DNA of 64,000 nucleotides, from NCBI GenBank assembly GCA_014529385.2, contig CM043962.1, forward strand, positions 129,268,074 through 129,332,073, read 5' to 3'. This DNA is from Adiantum capillus-veneris. Taxonomy: Eukaryota > Streptophyta > Polypodiopsida > Polypodiales > Pteridaceae. Shown here piece after piece: positions 41,451 to 55,290 of the stretch (its first letter is position 1; each line of letters begins with the position of its first letter). Below the pieces are notes generated by a model. It was not told the origin of the DNA, searched no databases, and was given only the letters and a program-made list of their open reading frames with translations. The translations under genes were made by a program, and so were the position numbers.

Positions 41451-43100
41451 TTTGCAGCTTCACCCGAAGAGAGGCGAGAATTGCAAAAGCAGCAACAAAA
41501 GACATGCTTGATTTCAACCCAAGGAATCTAAATCTTCCTTGGGAATATCCCATGCAAGAATACATGAGGAACATCTCATTTGTTAAGGAACACGGTATAT
41601 CATCAACACAAATACTAGCGACTTGGTGGTGGAACAACGAAAGGAACATTTGACAGTCGATCCACATCAGATTTATTGAAAAGATTGTAGATGAACGTGA
41701 TAAGGATTGAAGAAATTCTTAAATGTCAAACGAAGGGACACTTCAAGATTGGACCACAGTGTGATAATTAGAATATCAGAAGCCAATGTATATCAACAGT
41801 AATGAGTTCTCTCTCGTGCATTTTCAAAATTATTGAAATAAGAAAGTCCTTCCAACATTAGAAGAGAAGCACAAGTCCACCTTCAACACTAGAGGGGATA
41901 AAAGTGGCGGGGGAAGGGCACATTCCCTACGGTATTATTATACATGTGGAGAATGGTGTCAACTCCACACCATACGTATGTATGGTTTTTTTTAATTTTG
42001 AAATTGGGCACAAGCATCCCAATGCACGAAATGCATCTTCTTCCATCTGTTAAATTGACTGTTTACAAATTTTCTTCTCCACATATTCGTTAATGTCAAA
42101 TTTCATTTGTCTTGCGAGGTTGTGGAGCTTTTGGTAAAAGAAGAGATGCTACGCCGCCTGCAGAATAAGAGATGATATGAGGTGAAAGGTACAACATTGT
42201 TCCTCTTCTTTAATTCACACCATATCTAGAGTGAATCAAATAAAGCTCTAGGATGTTTTTAGCAAGTGCATCTCTCCAACTTCAGTCAACTATTCTTTTG
42301 TCTCAAAGGTGATGCTTACATTTTGCAGCAAGTGGCATCAGGCAAGACAATGGCGTTCGTGATCTGATTCTCAATCTAGCTTTTCTTTCTTTAGGTTCTA
42401 AGCAGGACACAATAGGTGACAAGCATGCACCAAGGAATTAAATCACCAATGATTAGCGTTAGGCTATGGAGGGTGAAGCCTTATCTTAGAGAGATGGTGA
42501 TTATGGTTATGTTATGCCAAAAGCAAGATCATCCTTTCCATGAGGGATGTGGACCAAACAACAAGGCAAGATTGTCTTCTGACGAAAAGATCTTTGGATG
42601 AGGAGGGTGAACATGGCCCTTTAGGTAACCTTTAAAGATAACAAGTTCACATGAGAGATAGATGTGAGGTCAGGTTATGGGACAAAACAGGTGTACCGGG
42701 GTGTGTTTCATCTATGTATCATCTAGTTGTGTCTCTCCTAAGAGCCCTTGTAGTACCGGAACTGTGTGCGGTGTAGTCTTGGGACTCTCGATCCTTGAGT
42801 TGTAATTGTCTCCCACTCTCAAACTATTCTTGTAGGCTCCATGAGTGCCTCATGTGTATTTGGAGCAAGAAGCACTCACTCTAGACTCCATAACGTGTAG
42901 TAGAGTAGGAAAGCCTACAAACCATCAATGTCTAAACCATGTGCTCACTTGAGTGTATCTTGCTAAACATCGGAATGGCAAAGAAGCTTTGAACGGTTTT
43001 CAAAGAGAAAAGAGCCTCTCTCGAGATGCAATAACCTATTACGCACCTTGAGGGAAATCACTATCACTTTTTTACTTCTTACCATATACATAGTGAAGCA
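41451..43100. other. Spacer, nothing recognised
   Basis: The first 200 bp contain an open frame (FFAASPEERRELQ or, in another frame, DMLDFNPRNLNLPWEY) that I cannot assign. Beyond that no gene or repeat family was identified. Confidence 0.4.
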
Positions 43101-43119
43101 ATCAAGGCATGCTTCTTAT

Positions 43120-43181
43120 TGTCATAAGAACAACCCGAATAGATACAAAAGATCTACTTGACGAGTCTTGATCTCAAAGTT

Positions 43182-43219
<38 letters not shown>

Positions 43220-43300
43220 TCATCTTTGTGGAGTGATTATAGGACTAAATTCCACCCTCCTCGCTTATGCGTTCATGCGCGCTCACACACACAAATAATT
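43120..43300 (-). repeat. SINE-like repeat, copy 1 (with 44153-44300)
   Basis: CATAAGAACAACC...AAAGATCTACTTGACGAG...GTGGAGTGATTATAGGGAC-type words recur at 44153-44300, both ending near a CA-rich stretch. A (GA)n run at 43179-43216 is present in this copy. Confidence 0.5.
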
Positions 43301-43410
43301 ATAGCTCCCTACGAGCCTACATTTGCCCATAGCAAAATAAAGATTGATGGATGGAGATAGAAAGGGTAATCGGGGGTTTAAACACCTGTGTATGTGTTTG
43401 TGTTTGTGTT

Positions 43411-43471
<61 letters not shown>

Positions 43472-43539
43472 AATTCCGACCCACCAAAAAAAAAGAACTC
43501 CCAAAAATTCAAAGATCCATTTGGCCAAGACTTGAAATT

Positions 43540-43540
<1 letters not shown>

Positions 43541-43625
<85 letters not shown>
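43541..43625. repeat. (TA)n microsatellite
   Basis: About 85 bp of uninterrupted TA follows CTTGAAATTGGATATA, the same lead-in found twice in the adjacent palindrome. Confidence 0.9.
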
Positions 43626-43900
<275 letters not shown>

Positions 43901-43902
43901 AC

Positions 43903-44075
43903 ATCAAGAGACTTGAAAGCTCTATCTGACAAGTCTTGAACTTACGACCTGGTATTTAAGAGGGAACTATGATAACCAAACCACCACACTCAAAAGTTTC
44001 CTTTTCTTATTCATTGAGAGGGATCCGAAAGATCTACCCGACAAGTATTGAACTCAAACCTTGTTGTGTGTATGT
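43903..44075 (-). repeat. tRNA-like SINE copies, reversed
   Basis: AAGTCTTGAACTTACGACCT, TTAAGAGGGAACTATGATAA and CCACACTCAAAAG match the SINE at 8575-8757 in reverse; a second partial copy (GATCTACCCGACAAGTATTG) follows. Confidence 0.55.
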
Positions 44076-44299
44076 GTGTGTGTGTGTGTATGAGAGAGAG
44101 AGAGAGAAAGAGAGAGGAGGGGGGGGGGGGAGGAAGAATAAGAGAATTTTTATTAACATAAGAATAATCCAAACAGATATCAAAGATCTGCTCAACAAAG
44201 GCTTGATCTCAAGACCTAATAAGAAAGAGAGAAGGAATTGCTATCTTCTTGGAGTGATTATAGGGACCTAAAGTACACCTTGCTCGATTGTGCACACAC

Positions 44300-44762
44300 A
44301 CGCACACACACCTAGAGATATGTGTATGTGTGTGACCCAATGGCCGTGCTTTTTTGACCGCAGCAACATCCTGGTCACACACTAGTTTACTTTAATTTGG
44401 AAAGGGTGCAACAAATGATTTGAACATAATAAATTTTTTAAAACTTTTGGTTCTTTTATAGCATAAATCATTTTAATCTTAAGAACAGGGCTTGCCATAA
44501 GCATTTTTCCAAACCAATTGAGGGCACACTTAAAAGTTTGCCGGCTTTTGGCTCAAAATATTAAAGATTTGTCAGCTTTTACATTAAAACTTATAAATAT
44601 TTACAGGTGTTTGTCAAGGTCATATCATAATCTAGCCAGGAGTTTGCAAATCTAGCCGGTTAAAAATACACTAAGCCCCGGTTTTTTTCGAACACTACTT
44701 AAGAAGTAAACTAAATTCCACAACTTTACGTTAAGAACTAAATAAAAGGTTTCTTTTTAAGA

Positions 44763-44822
<60 letters not shown>

Positions 44823-46200
44823 GTGGAGATCACTATGAGCTTTCACCTTTTTAAAATGGATTTTTAACCCTCATGACCCGTCAATAGTCACCTTTTTGCC
44901 TTTTGAAGGTCTCTGCGAATACTTCACCTTGTTTAAAGTTGCATTCACTTTTTGGCTTGCCCAAAGGGCAAAGGCTATAGAGATGCCTTCTCTTTTTGCT
45001 GACTAAAATAGAAAAAAGACCGAGTTGTATTTTCAAGCATTTTTTGATAGGTCAAAAATCATGATTGGTTGAAATAAGATAGTGGGCACTCATTTAAATG
45101 TACAGTGTGTAAATCTAATGATGGATAGGTCTTGAGTTCTAAAATATGAAGTGTAAGCTCATTGGACTTTGGGCTGCCTTTGAAAGCTTGAAACGTTGAA
45201 AGCCTTAGAGGTTAAATGATATAGAATTTTTTTTCCAAAAAACACAATTTTTTTATTGGTGCATAAGGGCACTCATTGTAACAAGAGGGCTGAAAGGATG
45301 AACGTTTCCTTTGAAAAATGAAAAATGCGTATGTATTTTTTTGTAAATTGTGAAAATTCAAGAAAACTAATTTTGTCTCTGAGTGGTGGTAAAGTGAGAG
45401 ACAGTCCATTATTGGGTGTGGGTGGATTTGGAAATTTCGTGAGTAGGTCTCTTTGCACAGCTTTCGGCCCTCCATGGCTTTCCCTTCTACTTGACTGCAC
45501 ATTCATCATCATCATCAATATCCCCCCCCCCCCCCCCCCTCTCCTCTCTCGTGCCTTGTGGGCAGCTGGATTTTCCTCAATATTCGCTTCTCCCCTGCTC
45601 CACAAGCTTGCCGTGGCTCCGCCATTTGCCCTCTTCTGTGCTTCTCCAATGTAGCTCACCCACCAGCTTGCGGGGAGAGACGCCCTCTCTAATTTGTCCC
45701 ATGGCTTTTCCCAACGCTCCTTTCCCATGGCTTTTCCCGCAGCTACACTTGTAAACTCCCACGTGTTGGGGTTGGCAGCTCACCATCACGTTTCTTTTAA
45801 TGGGTTTTTGTTCTTTTATTTTCAACTTGCAATGCTCATAGGTTTTGGTGTTCTGCAGCTATAGCGGTACGGCTTGCAGTGCTGGTGGATTTGTTGAGGG
45901 GTATCGACCTGCTATAGAAGGATCGGCCTACGAGAGACACCGTTGGCCATGGATTTCCGCATGCAGCAGGGGCTCGTTTTTTATAAGAATGATGCTTCAT
46001 ATCTTTCAGGTATAGAACCGTTTGTTACCTTGTATGAGCAAGATTTTCCACAAATATTACAGGATAGTTATGGAGGGCTCCTTAGTCCTCTCTTCGTGTG
46101 ATTGGTTGTTTTTTGTGTTGTTTCACTCTAACATATGATGGGCAATAGGTGGTTAAGTTCTTATGCGACAATATTAGGTACTCATTGGTGTTGTTTTCTA
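44300..46200. other. Spacer with GC-rich island
   Basis: It contains (CT)n at 44767-44819 and a GC-rich stretch at 45460-45780 with a poly-C run (45523-45539). The island could be a promoter or an exon of a non-coding transcript; no protein I recognise is encoded. Confidence 0.35.
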
Positions 46201-46204
46201 AGCG

Positions 46205-46420
46205 ATCTTGATGTGTTGTAAGTCACAGCCCTGGCGGATCTTGAAGTGTTGTAGAACGGCGTGCTATGGACGACAGATCGCCGCTCATTGGTGCTGTTAT
46301 AAGGTGAGGTATCTCAACTTGCTGCAAGCCACAGCCTTGACGAATCTTGATGTGCTGCAGAATTGCAGCCTGGCTGCGGACTGCAGATCCTGCCTTGAGG
46401 TTCACACATGCTGTTATAAT
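46205..46420 (+). repeat. Two imperfect ~106-bp tandem units
   Basis: AGTCACAGCCCTGGCGGATC TTGAAGTGTTG at 46221 is echoed by AGCCACAGCCTTGACGAATC TTGATGTGCTG at 46327, and both units end in TGCTGTTATA. Confidence 0.6.
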
Positions 46421-46429
46421 TGAAAGCCC

Positions 46430-48053
46430 TCTTTGATTGCGTTGTGTCGCACCCCCTAACTACACGTGTCCAATGTTTTGCTGGCATGAGTTGTTGCTCT
46501 CTGCAACGATCTGCATTGAGTAGCACCTGTGTTGCAAATTTAATGAAGGTGAATGGAAGGAAACTAATTGCGGCAGGAAGCAATGGGCATGCTGGGTATT
46601 GGACTCGGAGCAGCGCAAGGGTGGCTAGGCGTGGCAACATCTCCCTCTTTCTCTCTTATCTCTCCCTCTTGCCCCTTCCTGGTTTAGGTGGCACAAATGC
46701 ATAGGTGTCACTGCATGCCTTGTTTCTCTGTTGTTGGCATGTTCTTAATGGTGAAAGTATGCAACCCTCACATTTTTAATTCTCTTAATCGAGAATTTGA
46801 TGTAAAAAATCATTGTTCATATATTGTTGCAACCCTCGGTTGAATGCTATGCTTATCTTGAGTTTTTGGTGTCGCTCTTGTGCGCAATTTATCTTTGTAT
46901 TTAGTTACATACAAAAAATTAGTATGGTCTTATGATTTTGTTTTGAAAAATATATTCTTTGTGGCTCTTTAAGCGCAGTAAAGAGATTTTGCAGTGATGG
47001 TCATAGTGAAGTCTTACTTGTTTCTAGGCATCATAAAAAATAGTGTTCGTGCACACTAGATCACACTAGACCGAGTAAGGAAATTTTGAATTATATTTTA
47101 TTAATGATAAGATGTTCAGTGCATTCAGATTTTATGGGAACGGTTTTCAAGATAGAGTTTGGTTTTGGCTTTGAGGGTTATGTATGGCTTTGAGGGTGCT
47201 TCCGAGCTCTCTTGTGTTTGGAAAATAGAACACTTGCCTTTGCGCATCTGGTTGCCTTTATGGATAGTCCTAGAGCATCAATGAATCTAGGGGGGTACGA
47301 TGTTATGTTGCATCTGCTAATTCAACAGCCAGCTCCATGACCTGGTTGCATCCCCCTTGCGAACGTACGACCACTCGCCAACTCTTAACTTTGGTATGCA
47401 TTGATCTGTTTGAGAGTGTCTCTGCACACATTGGCTTGGCTTTGGCAAATGTAGCTGGACATGACACAGCTGATAGTCTTTAGGACTGCAATAGGGTACT
47501 GAGGAAGGCGGCCAAGTTGCAGGAGGTGTCAGTGCCAGCACTAATTACAGAGCATAACAGTTCATGCAAGGTCTCCAAAATATTGGAATTGGGGGGATTT
47601 GGGAATCTCCAAAAAAATTAATGAGTTTTTTAATAGAAGTAATTAAGGCAGCTAGTCTTTATGGCAGGGGTTCCGATAACTACCCCAAGTTGAACAAGCA
47701 TGAACACATGCAAGTGAAGATAGAGGTTGAAGGCATTCCGCATTGAGATTCAAACTCTAAATGCGGCTCTTCTCGTGTCCTTTGTCAAAAACTCGGGGTG
47801 GCTAGCACATCACAGTTGGGAGTACATGAGAGTTTCTTAGGTGCAACGAGGAGCTTAATTTACCGAAATCTTTGTGACATGAAGCTTGTAAACATGATCG
47901 ACCTCCTACATAGTGAAGTTGCAAAGCAACCTCGGCAAGCATGTAGCTGCCACTAATCAGTAATACACTCCGAATACAGGGCAGAGGCCTTCAATGCACA
48001 TCTGGGAATAGATGTCTATTTTATGTCTCCTATAAGACTTCACTAGCTCTTTG
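46430..48053. other. Spacer, nothing recognised
   Basis: Short frames only (for example 47317-47541 minus), none with a recognisable domain. Confidence 0.35.
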
Positions 48054-48061
48054 ATAAATAA

Positions 48062-48511
48062 TTGGGAAAATTACCAAAATACCCCTCAAATTTTAAAAAT
48101 TCCCAAAATTCCCAATATTGTCATAAATTTCCAAAATGCCCTTCAAATTTTTCAAAATTCCCAAAATACCCTTGGTTTTGAGATCACATTTCTACGAAGA
48201 TAAAATAATTTGTAGCTTTTTGTAAGAAGATTAATTGTCTATTAGTACAAGATTCTAAAACTAGAATTTGAGTTAGTTACGTAGGCTTTCAAAACAATCA
48301 ATCTTATTTTTAAACATAATTGCCCTTTTTTTTGAGATAATTTGTGACAAATTACATGCGAAGCACTCAAAAATGGACCTCAATTGCCAAAAAGGAATAT
48401 AGATTAGAAAATCTTGAAGAATCTAACCAAAATAGAAACAAGGCTATTTTGGCAATTTGAGGGGTTGTTTGTAAATGTCCAAAAATTAGAGGGGTATTTT
48501 GATCATTTTCC
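48062..48511. mobile_element. Miniature TIR element with 8-bp target duplication
   Basis: The ends GGAAAATTACCAAAATACCC and, inverted, GGAAAATGATCAAAATACCC are near-matching inverted repeats of about 30 bp. ATAAATAA flanks both sides (48054-48061, 48512-48519). The interior is A/T-rich without coding capacity. The 8-bp duplication suggests a hAT-like origin, although the left end has two extra bases before the repeat. Confidence 0.7.
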
Positions 48512-48519
48512 ATAAATAA

Positions 48520-50517
48520 CTTTATGGAGCCAAATTTTGATCCTTTTCATCCCTTTATGAGATATTTGAGAAGGAAAGCTTTACAAAAACTTGAACTTTT
48601 CAGATAAAAATCCTCAAATTGAAGATCTCTAAAACTTCTTCCTAAAATTTGAGGCGGTCATATTTTGATTTGGATAAAGTGAACTTACTTTTTTTCGAGC
48701 CTTCACTGCCATTGGAGCAACTACTTGCTATGTGGCTATTTAATCGTGTGTGAGAGAAAGAGAATGTTGTCTGACTGGGCAAAGAGGGGTTTTGCGAAGT
48801 GATTTGCCTTATTTTTTCTAGGTGGGACTACCTTCTGTGTCTATTTTGATATCATTGCCCTTTGTCCTTTGGACAAGGTGGTTATACTCCTATAGAGGGA
48901 AGTGCAAGTACCATAATGGTAGTCCGTATCTTCTCTACAATGTATACCAAACTCTTAAGAGTATGCCTACCCTCAAGACCATCACTGACTTTGAATGGCA
49001 TCACAACAAGGCCTACAAAAGGATAATGGGAGTGGCAAGCCTAATAATTCGGACCAAGCAGAGAGCTCACCTATATTGACTTTGCATGCATAAATGCACA
49101 TAGCCCCCATGTGTAGAGTCATGACTGAAAGCATAATCTAGCCGGGGTCCACAAACCTAGTGTTAATGAAAACCACAAGAGGTTCTATCCCAAGTGGAAA
49201 TATGGGAGATCATGCATCAATTAGGAGATTTCTCACTTGCAAGACAAGGTGAAAAATACCATAGTTGCACAAATTTAGTTCCTGCAAAATCACAAAGCAA
49301 TGGCAATCTCTTGTTATATATCAAACCTGTACAAATTGTCTTTAGCTTGAGGACATTAACTTCAAAGTTTATTGCAATGAATTATCTAAGTGAAGGCTAG
49401 ATTGGGCAATGGGCATTTCGAAACTTGATGGATATTGCCATGCAGATGTAGATTGGGCATTCAAGGACTTAATGAACGTTTATATGAACAATTATTTCCA
49501 CAACACACACTAGATAAGCTAAGAGCTTGCCAAAATAATCTCTTAATTTTAGATTTAAATGCAAAGCCGACATAAATAATGATAGAAGCTTTCTTTCCCC
49601 TAATTTTGCATCTTATAATCGTTCCATTTTATGGCAAGCCTTGTGATTTTATCACCTCCTTTCTTAAACTAGTTCTACTTAAACTCAACCTAATGATTTT
49701 ATCACGTTCTAATTATTTTAGAAAGCCACCGTGATTCTTTCACTTGTTATAATGTAAATGGATCTTTTCATCATTGTAATTTGGTCCCTTTATTTAATGC
49801 TCACTTAAGTTTATACCTTTTATAAAGGTTATATTTTCCTTTTATGATGTAAGTGTCTCTTTTCATCATTGTAATTTGGTCCCTTTATTTAATGCTCACT
49901 TGATTTTTTTAAAAAAAAATCTTTGTTTAGTTTATAAATGGGTCTCTTCATTTAAGGATCTGATGACTTTCTTGTCAACTTTAAGATTTAAAACATACTT
50001 TTTTTCTTGTAAATTTTCTTTTTATTTATTGACAATTTCTAACTAAAAAATTATGAATTGTCTTTAAATGAAAGAATTTTTTCATCACTAAGAAATTTTT
50101 TCCAACTTTTGATTTTGATATGTAAATGTCACCTTATTACGAAGAGTCCTTTCATTTAAGGATTTTTAAAAAAATCATTTCACTTAATTGTTTTATTATT
50201 ATCTATGCTTATTAAATCTATCTTTTTTTATAATACAAAAGCATTAAAATCTTCTTTTGTTTCAATTTTTAATGTGTCTTTTTATTTCACTTCCTTTTTA
50301 TATATTTTGTTTCAAAATACTGATGTGCAATGTACACCTTTTACCTTATTATCTAAGTGGGGCCCTTTGTAATATATAAACCATTTGTGAGTAGGGGGTA
50401 CCAGCTTGAAGAAAATAAAAAAATGGCCCATTATTGGAGATGACAAGAAGATGCCTTTGGAGATTTGAAAATAGAGGAGTGAGAAGGGGGTGGGAGACCA
50501 TGCCTCCCAATTAGGGA

Positions 50518-50591
<74 letters not shown>

Positions 50592-52040
50592 CTCCTTCCT
50601 CGACACAGGCATAGTGGAGATGACGTGGGGGCACTGCTCTCTGTAGGTGCAAGCCCATGAATGGCGGTGGGAGCTTAGGTGCAAGCCCACAGGGAAGGCG
50701 TATTTGTACGCTCGCAAGGATGCCTCCAGAGGTAGGGAAGCACAACACGTAGATGTGAGAAGGTTTTGGCGACACGAGCACGAGGTGATGTCTAGGCGGT
50801 GAGGGCAAAGGAAATCTTGAAGGCATCTTTCAATTAATGTATTTTATTTTAGACGATGCACGAGGAACCACTTTATAAAAAATAGATAATATAATTATGT
50901 TTCAAAACACAAAAAAATTTCCATATGATTGTAGGCACTTATTTAAACCTGTTCTTTCTCATCCCCTTTTAACTTAGCAGGCGTTCCCAATCTCTAAAAG
51001 ATGGAGTGTGCATAGCAACAGCCTTGTCAAATGCCTTCTGCACATTTCATTTGACTATTTTGATAGAAAATAGAGAGTGGTGTAAGTATGGCCAACCAAC
51101 TTTAAGCATACATTCCTCTTTATGCATCTCAAACTCACCACGAGCATGATCATAAAATCAGCATGATGTTATTATTACTGCAACTTACCTATCAGAATTC
51201 TTGAAGAATACATGTATCTGTCAATCTATCTATCCCCAAGTTGTCTGTTAGTCCATGTGTAGTGCTTTCTGAAACGTACAACAGCTTGTGGGCATCTAGT
51301 AATTGTTTCTATTAGCTTTCTCTGCACCACTGATAACTTTGGCCTAGGTTATTCCATCTATCACCTAGGATCTAAAAATTTTGAAATATCCTACAAACAT
51401 TCATGGGTTAGGGAGATTGGAGATTTCTTCCCAAGAAGCAGCTATATCCATTACAAAATTAGAAACATAGATAGAAACCAAAGTTTAAATCAAAGGAATG
51501 CTTAAAGAGACTCCAGCTAGCTTCCATTACCAACTTTATGGATGTAAGATATCAAATACTATATTTTCATATATATGGCTATTGAAACACCTCTCCCTTT
51601 CCATGAAAATGATTAGTAAGAAACCACTTAAAACCTCAACCAACTCTTTGTACATTTGAAATGAGAGCATATCTAGTGGCCTTAAGTTCTTGCAAAGAAA
51701 TTTTTCCAGGCTTGAAGTTAGAGCCAATAAGTCAATTTTTTATGACATGAGCTCTAGAAGGATCTAAAAGTCCTTTATAGTTTAGTGTAGAGCCATTTAC
51801 AAAGGGGTGTTTTGGGGGGGGGGGGGGGGGGGGGGGGCACTTCATTTTTTACTGCTTTTAGAGGGCTTGGCCATTGAAACTAATAGCCTTGTAGGATGTA
51901 GGATCCTTGGAAGGATCATTTTTCCTTTTTGAAGACATTGCATGGGGTAGAGGGAGCCTTTCCTCCTCTGCTTATGTCATAAAATATCAATGATTGATCT
52001 GATGCTGATGGGATTTAGATTTTGAGTAATTCATTCTATT
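48520..52040. other. A/T-rich spacer with (CT)n and poly-G
   Basis: (CT)n lies at 50520-50589 and a poly-G run at about 51817-51837. A nearly repeated pair of short segments (TTTTCATCATTGTAATTTGG) occurs at 49765 and 49860. No gene was recognised; frames at 48822-49079 and 51536-51727 are unassigned. Confidence 0.4.
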
Positions 52041-52049
52041 TTCCCAATT

Positions 52050-53130
52050 GTACAACAAAAGATAAGCAAGGGCTTGAGAGTTAGGGATGGATTTTACTTC
52101 ATATTTAAAAAATGAAGTAGAGGACATGCCTCAAGCTTTTCCCATTTGGCTAGCAAGAGGGTCTTCCACCACTCTTTCTTCATTAGTACTAGGGTCTTGA
52201 GCTGCTTATTGTGTAGGTTCCACTTGAGCTTTGGGATTGTGGTCACGTTCACCTTCTTTCTGAATGTTTTCATGATCCTCTAGAACTTCTAGATCATAGT
52301 TGTAAGGATCAAATACACCCTCCAAATTTGTTGCTGAAGCTATTTTTGTTCCTTGAAATTTCACGTAGTATTCCTTCTTGAGACTGGTTGGAATTATTTT
52401 GTTTTGGCTTGGGAGACTTCCTCCTTGACAGTCTGACGCTTAAGGTCAGGGCAGTCTTGAATATAGTGTCCCTCCTTCATACAATGGAAGCAAGCATTTG
52501 GAAGGTTTTTACAGGCTACTCTTAGCAAATGCATGGATTTACCAAAAGAATCGTTTATAGGAGCATGCACTTTTCATGTTGCATTGGGGTCCACTTCAAT
52601 TAGCAATTGAGGGTCCTATTTAGGGTTAATTCCTCACGTAGATCTCTAACCCAAAACTCTTTCAACATTGTATCCTATTGATTCTAACCAAGGATATAAC
52701 TCAATGGGTAGGTCAAGAAAATCCACCCATAGTGGAGCATTAGTGGGCTTGGAACCTCTAGGGTTGAAACCAAAAAACCAATTGAAAATAGAAAGAGGGG
52801 TATTTCCAATAAGCTACTCGCCTTGAATTACATTCTAAAGAGCAGCATTAGGGTCATCACAATACAATAGGTAGTAATGGTTGAGCAGATATTGAGAACA
52901 TGAGTAACTTATATGTTTTTGTTTTCCCAAGTTTGAGAGATCTAGGGTGTTAAGGCTTCTACTGAGGGTCTCACTCCATGACACACGCCACCAATAACTA
53001 CCCTCTCTTGAAGTTGATGATACCAAAGCTCAAGTTTACTTAAAGGAATGGTAAGTCCCTCTTGTTCTAAGATCTCCTCAAAATCATCAGATTTATCTTC
53101 GAGTTCATCTCACCCTGATTACCTTCGATA
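52050..53130 (-). pseudogene. DUF4283/zinc-knuckle gag-like pseudogene
   Basis: On the minus strand, shifting frames give DELEDKSDDFEEILEQEGL, NWFFGFNPRGSKPTNAP, LWVDFLDLPIELYPWLESIG and, at about 52475-52520, the CCHC knuckle CFHCMKEGHYIQDC. This order (DUF4283 then zinc knuckle) is typical of plant LINE ORF1 proteins and related host-encoded copies. Stops (for example after VERVLG) make it dead. No RT follows within the neighbouring sequence. Confidence 0.7.
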
Positions 53131-53141
53131 AACTCGGTCAA

Positions 53142-53160
53142 GGCCGGGGGGGGGGGGGGG
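53142..53160. repeat. Poly-G tract
   Basis: About 18 G residues sit at the junction between the DUF4283 pseudogene and Copia element D. Confidence 0.8.
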
Positions 53161-55290
53161 TCACTATGTATAAATTGTGAGTATTAGATGTCCTACGTAC
53201 ATAAGTAACACACATGATGGCCTCAAGCCAAAACAAATGTGGCAAAGCTTGACTCTGGACCATACACCGAGCCATTCCCGTAAGTGACCTATTTTTCCTT
53301 TCAGCAACACCATTTTGTTGAGGTGGATATGGAATTGTAACTGATGTTTTATCCCATGAATAGCTAGAGATGCATTAAATTCATGAGACATATACTCCCC
53401 CCCTTGATCTCAACGAAGGGTGCCTATAGTACACTTACGAGATATTTTCAGCCATAGCCAAAAATTGCTTGAAGCACACAAACACTTTGGACTTCGCTTT
53501 AAGCGGATACACCCATGCATGCATGGAGTCATCATCAATGAAAGTCACGAAGTAAAGGTAATTGCCCAAAGACGGAGTTTGCATGGGCCCACAAACATCA
53601 CTATGCACAACATGCAACTTGCATGTAGCCCTAACTAAACCATCCTTTGGAAACTTTGAGTGCTGCATCTTACCCAAAATACAACCTTCACAAACATGCT
53701 TCATAGGTGCTTCAAGAGGTGGCAAAAAAGCACCCATATTTGCAAACGCAGCAAACTAGCAAAATTTAGATGCTCAAAACGTGCATGCCAAATTTTTGCA
53801 TCTGAAAAAGCCTTTGAATCCAAAATTGTATTTTAAATTTTTTTCCCACACTTGTCATACAAAGTGAGCTTATCCAGCCCACGGCATAAAATGCCAGATG
53901 CTACAATTTCATCACCAAAACTGAGATCATGAATAGTACATCTGTCATTCAAAAATATGACAACAAGAAGCAAAATCTAGAAAGTGTAGATCCCAGGTAC
54001 ATAAAATGCATCAACAAGTGTGAAAGAACTGCCATTTGTAGGAGTCAACACAATCTTTCCAACTCCCTTGAGCGGATAAGAGGCATTGTTGGCACAAGTG
54101 ACTGAATTCCCATGAGGGACATCCTCGAGAGAGGTAAACAAGTCAATGAGAGGTAATGTGCTTTATAGCACCACTATCAATGTACCACACATGAGCATTT
54201 GTAGCAACTGACATACATGCATCATGGAAAGAAGGATCATAAGTGCACTCTACAATAAAAGCCCATTCTGCATCTACATCAACAACACAGTCTCCTTTCA
54301 CAAAAGACTCTACAATAGCTACACTTGTAGGGGAACGAGCCCCTTTCTTCTTAGCCTCTTTTGTCTTCAACTTAGGACACTACTTAAGCAAGTGATCCAT
54401 TAGCTTTATGATCATGGAAATACATCTTCTTTTTGCCCTTTTCACTAGAATTCCCAAACGAAGTGCTACCATTAGAAGCACTAGGAACATGTGATTTACC
54501 AATCATAGAAGAACCATGAGAAGTGGCTACATTGCTGTTACCACTTTCTCTTGAGCAAAATAAAGGCTTGTTCAATTGCACGTTGTTTAGCCCTATTTTT
54601 TCTTGAAAGTGACTCTTGCAACAACAATGTGCATAATGTATCAAATTTGACAACATCAGGATTTCCTTGGGTCATAAGTCTACAAGTACTAGCAAAAGTC
54701 TGGTAAGAATCTAGCAAAGCATCAAGAACAATCTACACAAGGGAACTATCAAAAACTTCTTCACTTGTAGAAATAAGCTGCTCCTTAATATCCTTGATAC
54801 TAGCAAGGAAAGTGCCGATTTCATCTTCCTCATGCATAATCTTTGATTCCAGCTCTTTACACAACAATGCAATTTTAGGCTCATTGAGACTTGCATAAAG
54901 ACCAGCCAGAATATCCCAAGCCTGTTTTGCATAGTTAGCTGAACAAATGTGAGGAGTTAGTATGCTTCACATATAACGCAATCATGCATGAGTGTGCACA
55001 TCTCTAACATCCCAACAAGCTTGCGCAAGCCTAGGCAAAAAAGATCTAGTAGTAGCAACCTTCCCACCAAAACATGCAACATCCTCAACATCACATGTAT
55101 CCTCAAAACCACAGGATGCATCAATGTCGTGTACAACATTCCAAACACCATATGACACAAGAACATGATGCATAATGTAAGCTCACATTGGGTAATTGTC
55201 CCCATCAAATTTATCCTTAAGTAGAAAACATATTGAATGCATGCACCTGATGTGAAAATTGCCCGAAAAGAGGAGAAATGAAGCAAGACT
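53161..55290 (-). pseudogene. Copia element D gag-protease-integrase, decayed
   Basis: Read from right to left: gag (DGDNYPM*AYIMHHVLVSYG, KIALLCKELESKIMHEEDEI, DALLDSYQTFAS), protease (HVWYIDSGAIKHITSH, Asp-Ser-Gly active site, near 54160), GAG-pre-integrase and integrase (CEGCILGKMQHSKFP, VVHSDVCGPMQT, YFVTFIDDDSMHAWVYPLK) and, in other frames, PPQQNGVAERKNR. Several stops and shifts break it. The RT and RNase H are absent: the element ends at the poly-G tract. Confidence 0.85.

Noticed and set aside
46205-46700. Possible small host gene in the GC-rich 46-kb region
   Set aside because: No frame has a recognisable domain, splice structure or codon pattern; only an imperfect tandem repeat could be supported.
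47280-47760. Possible transposon or gene fragment near 47.3-47.7 kb
   Set aside because: Both strands show only short frames with no motif that could be named.
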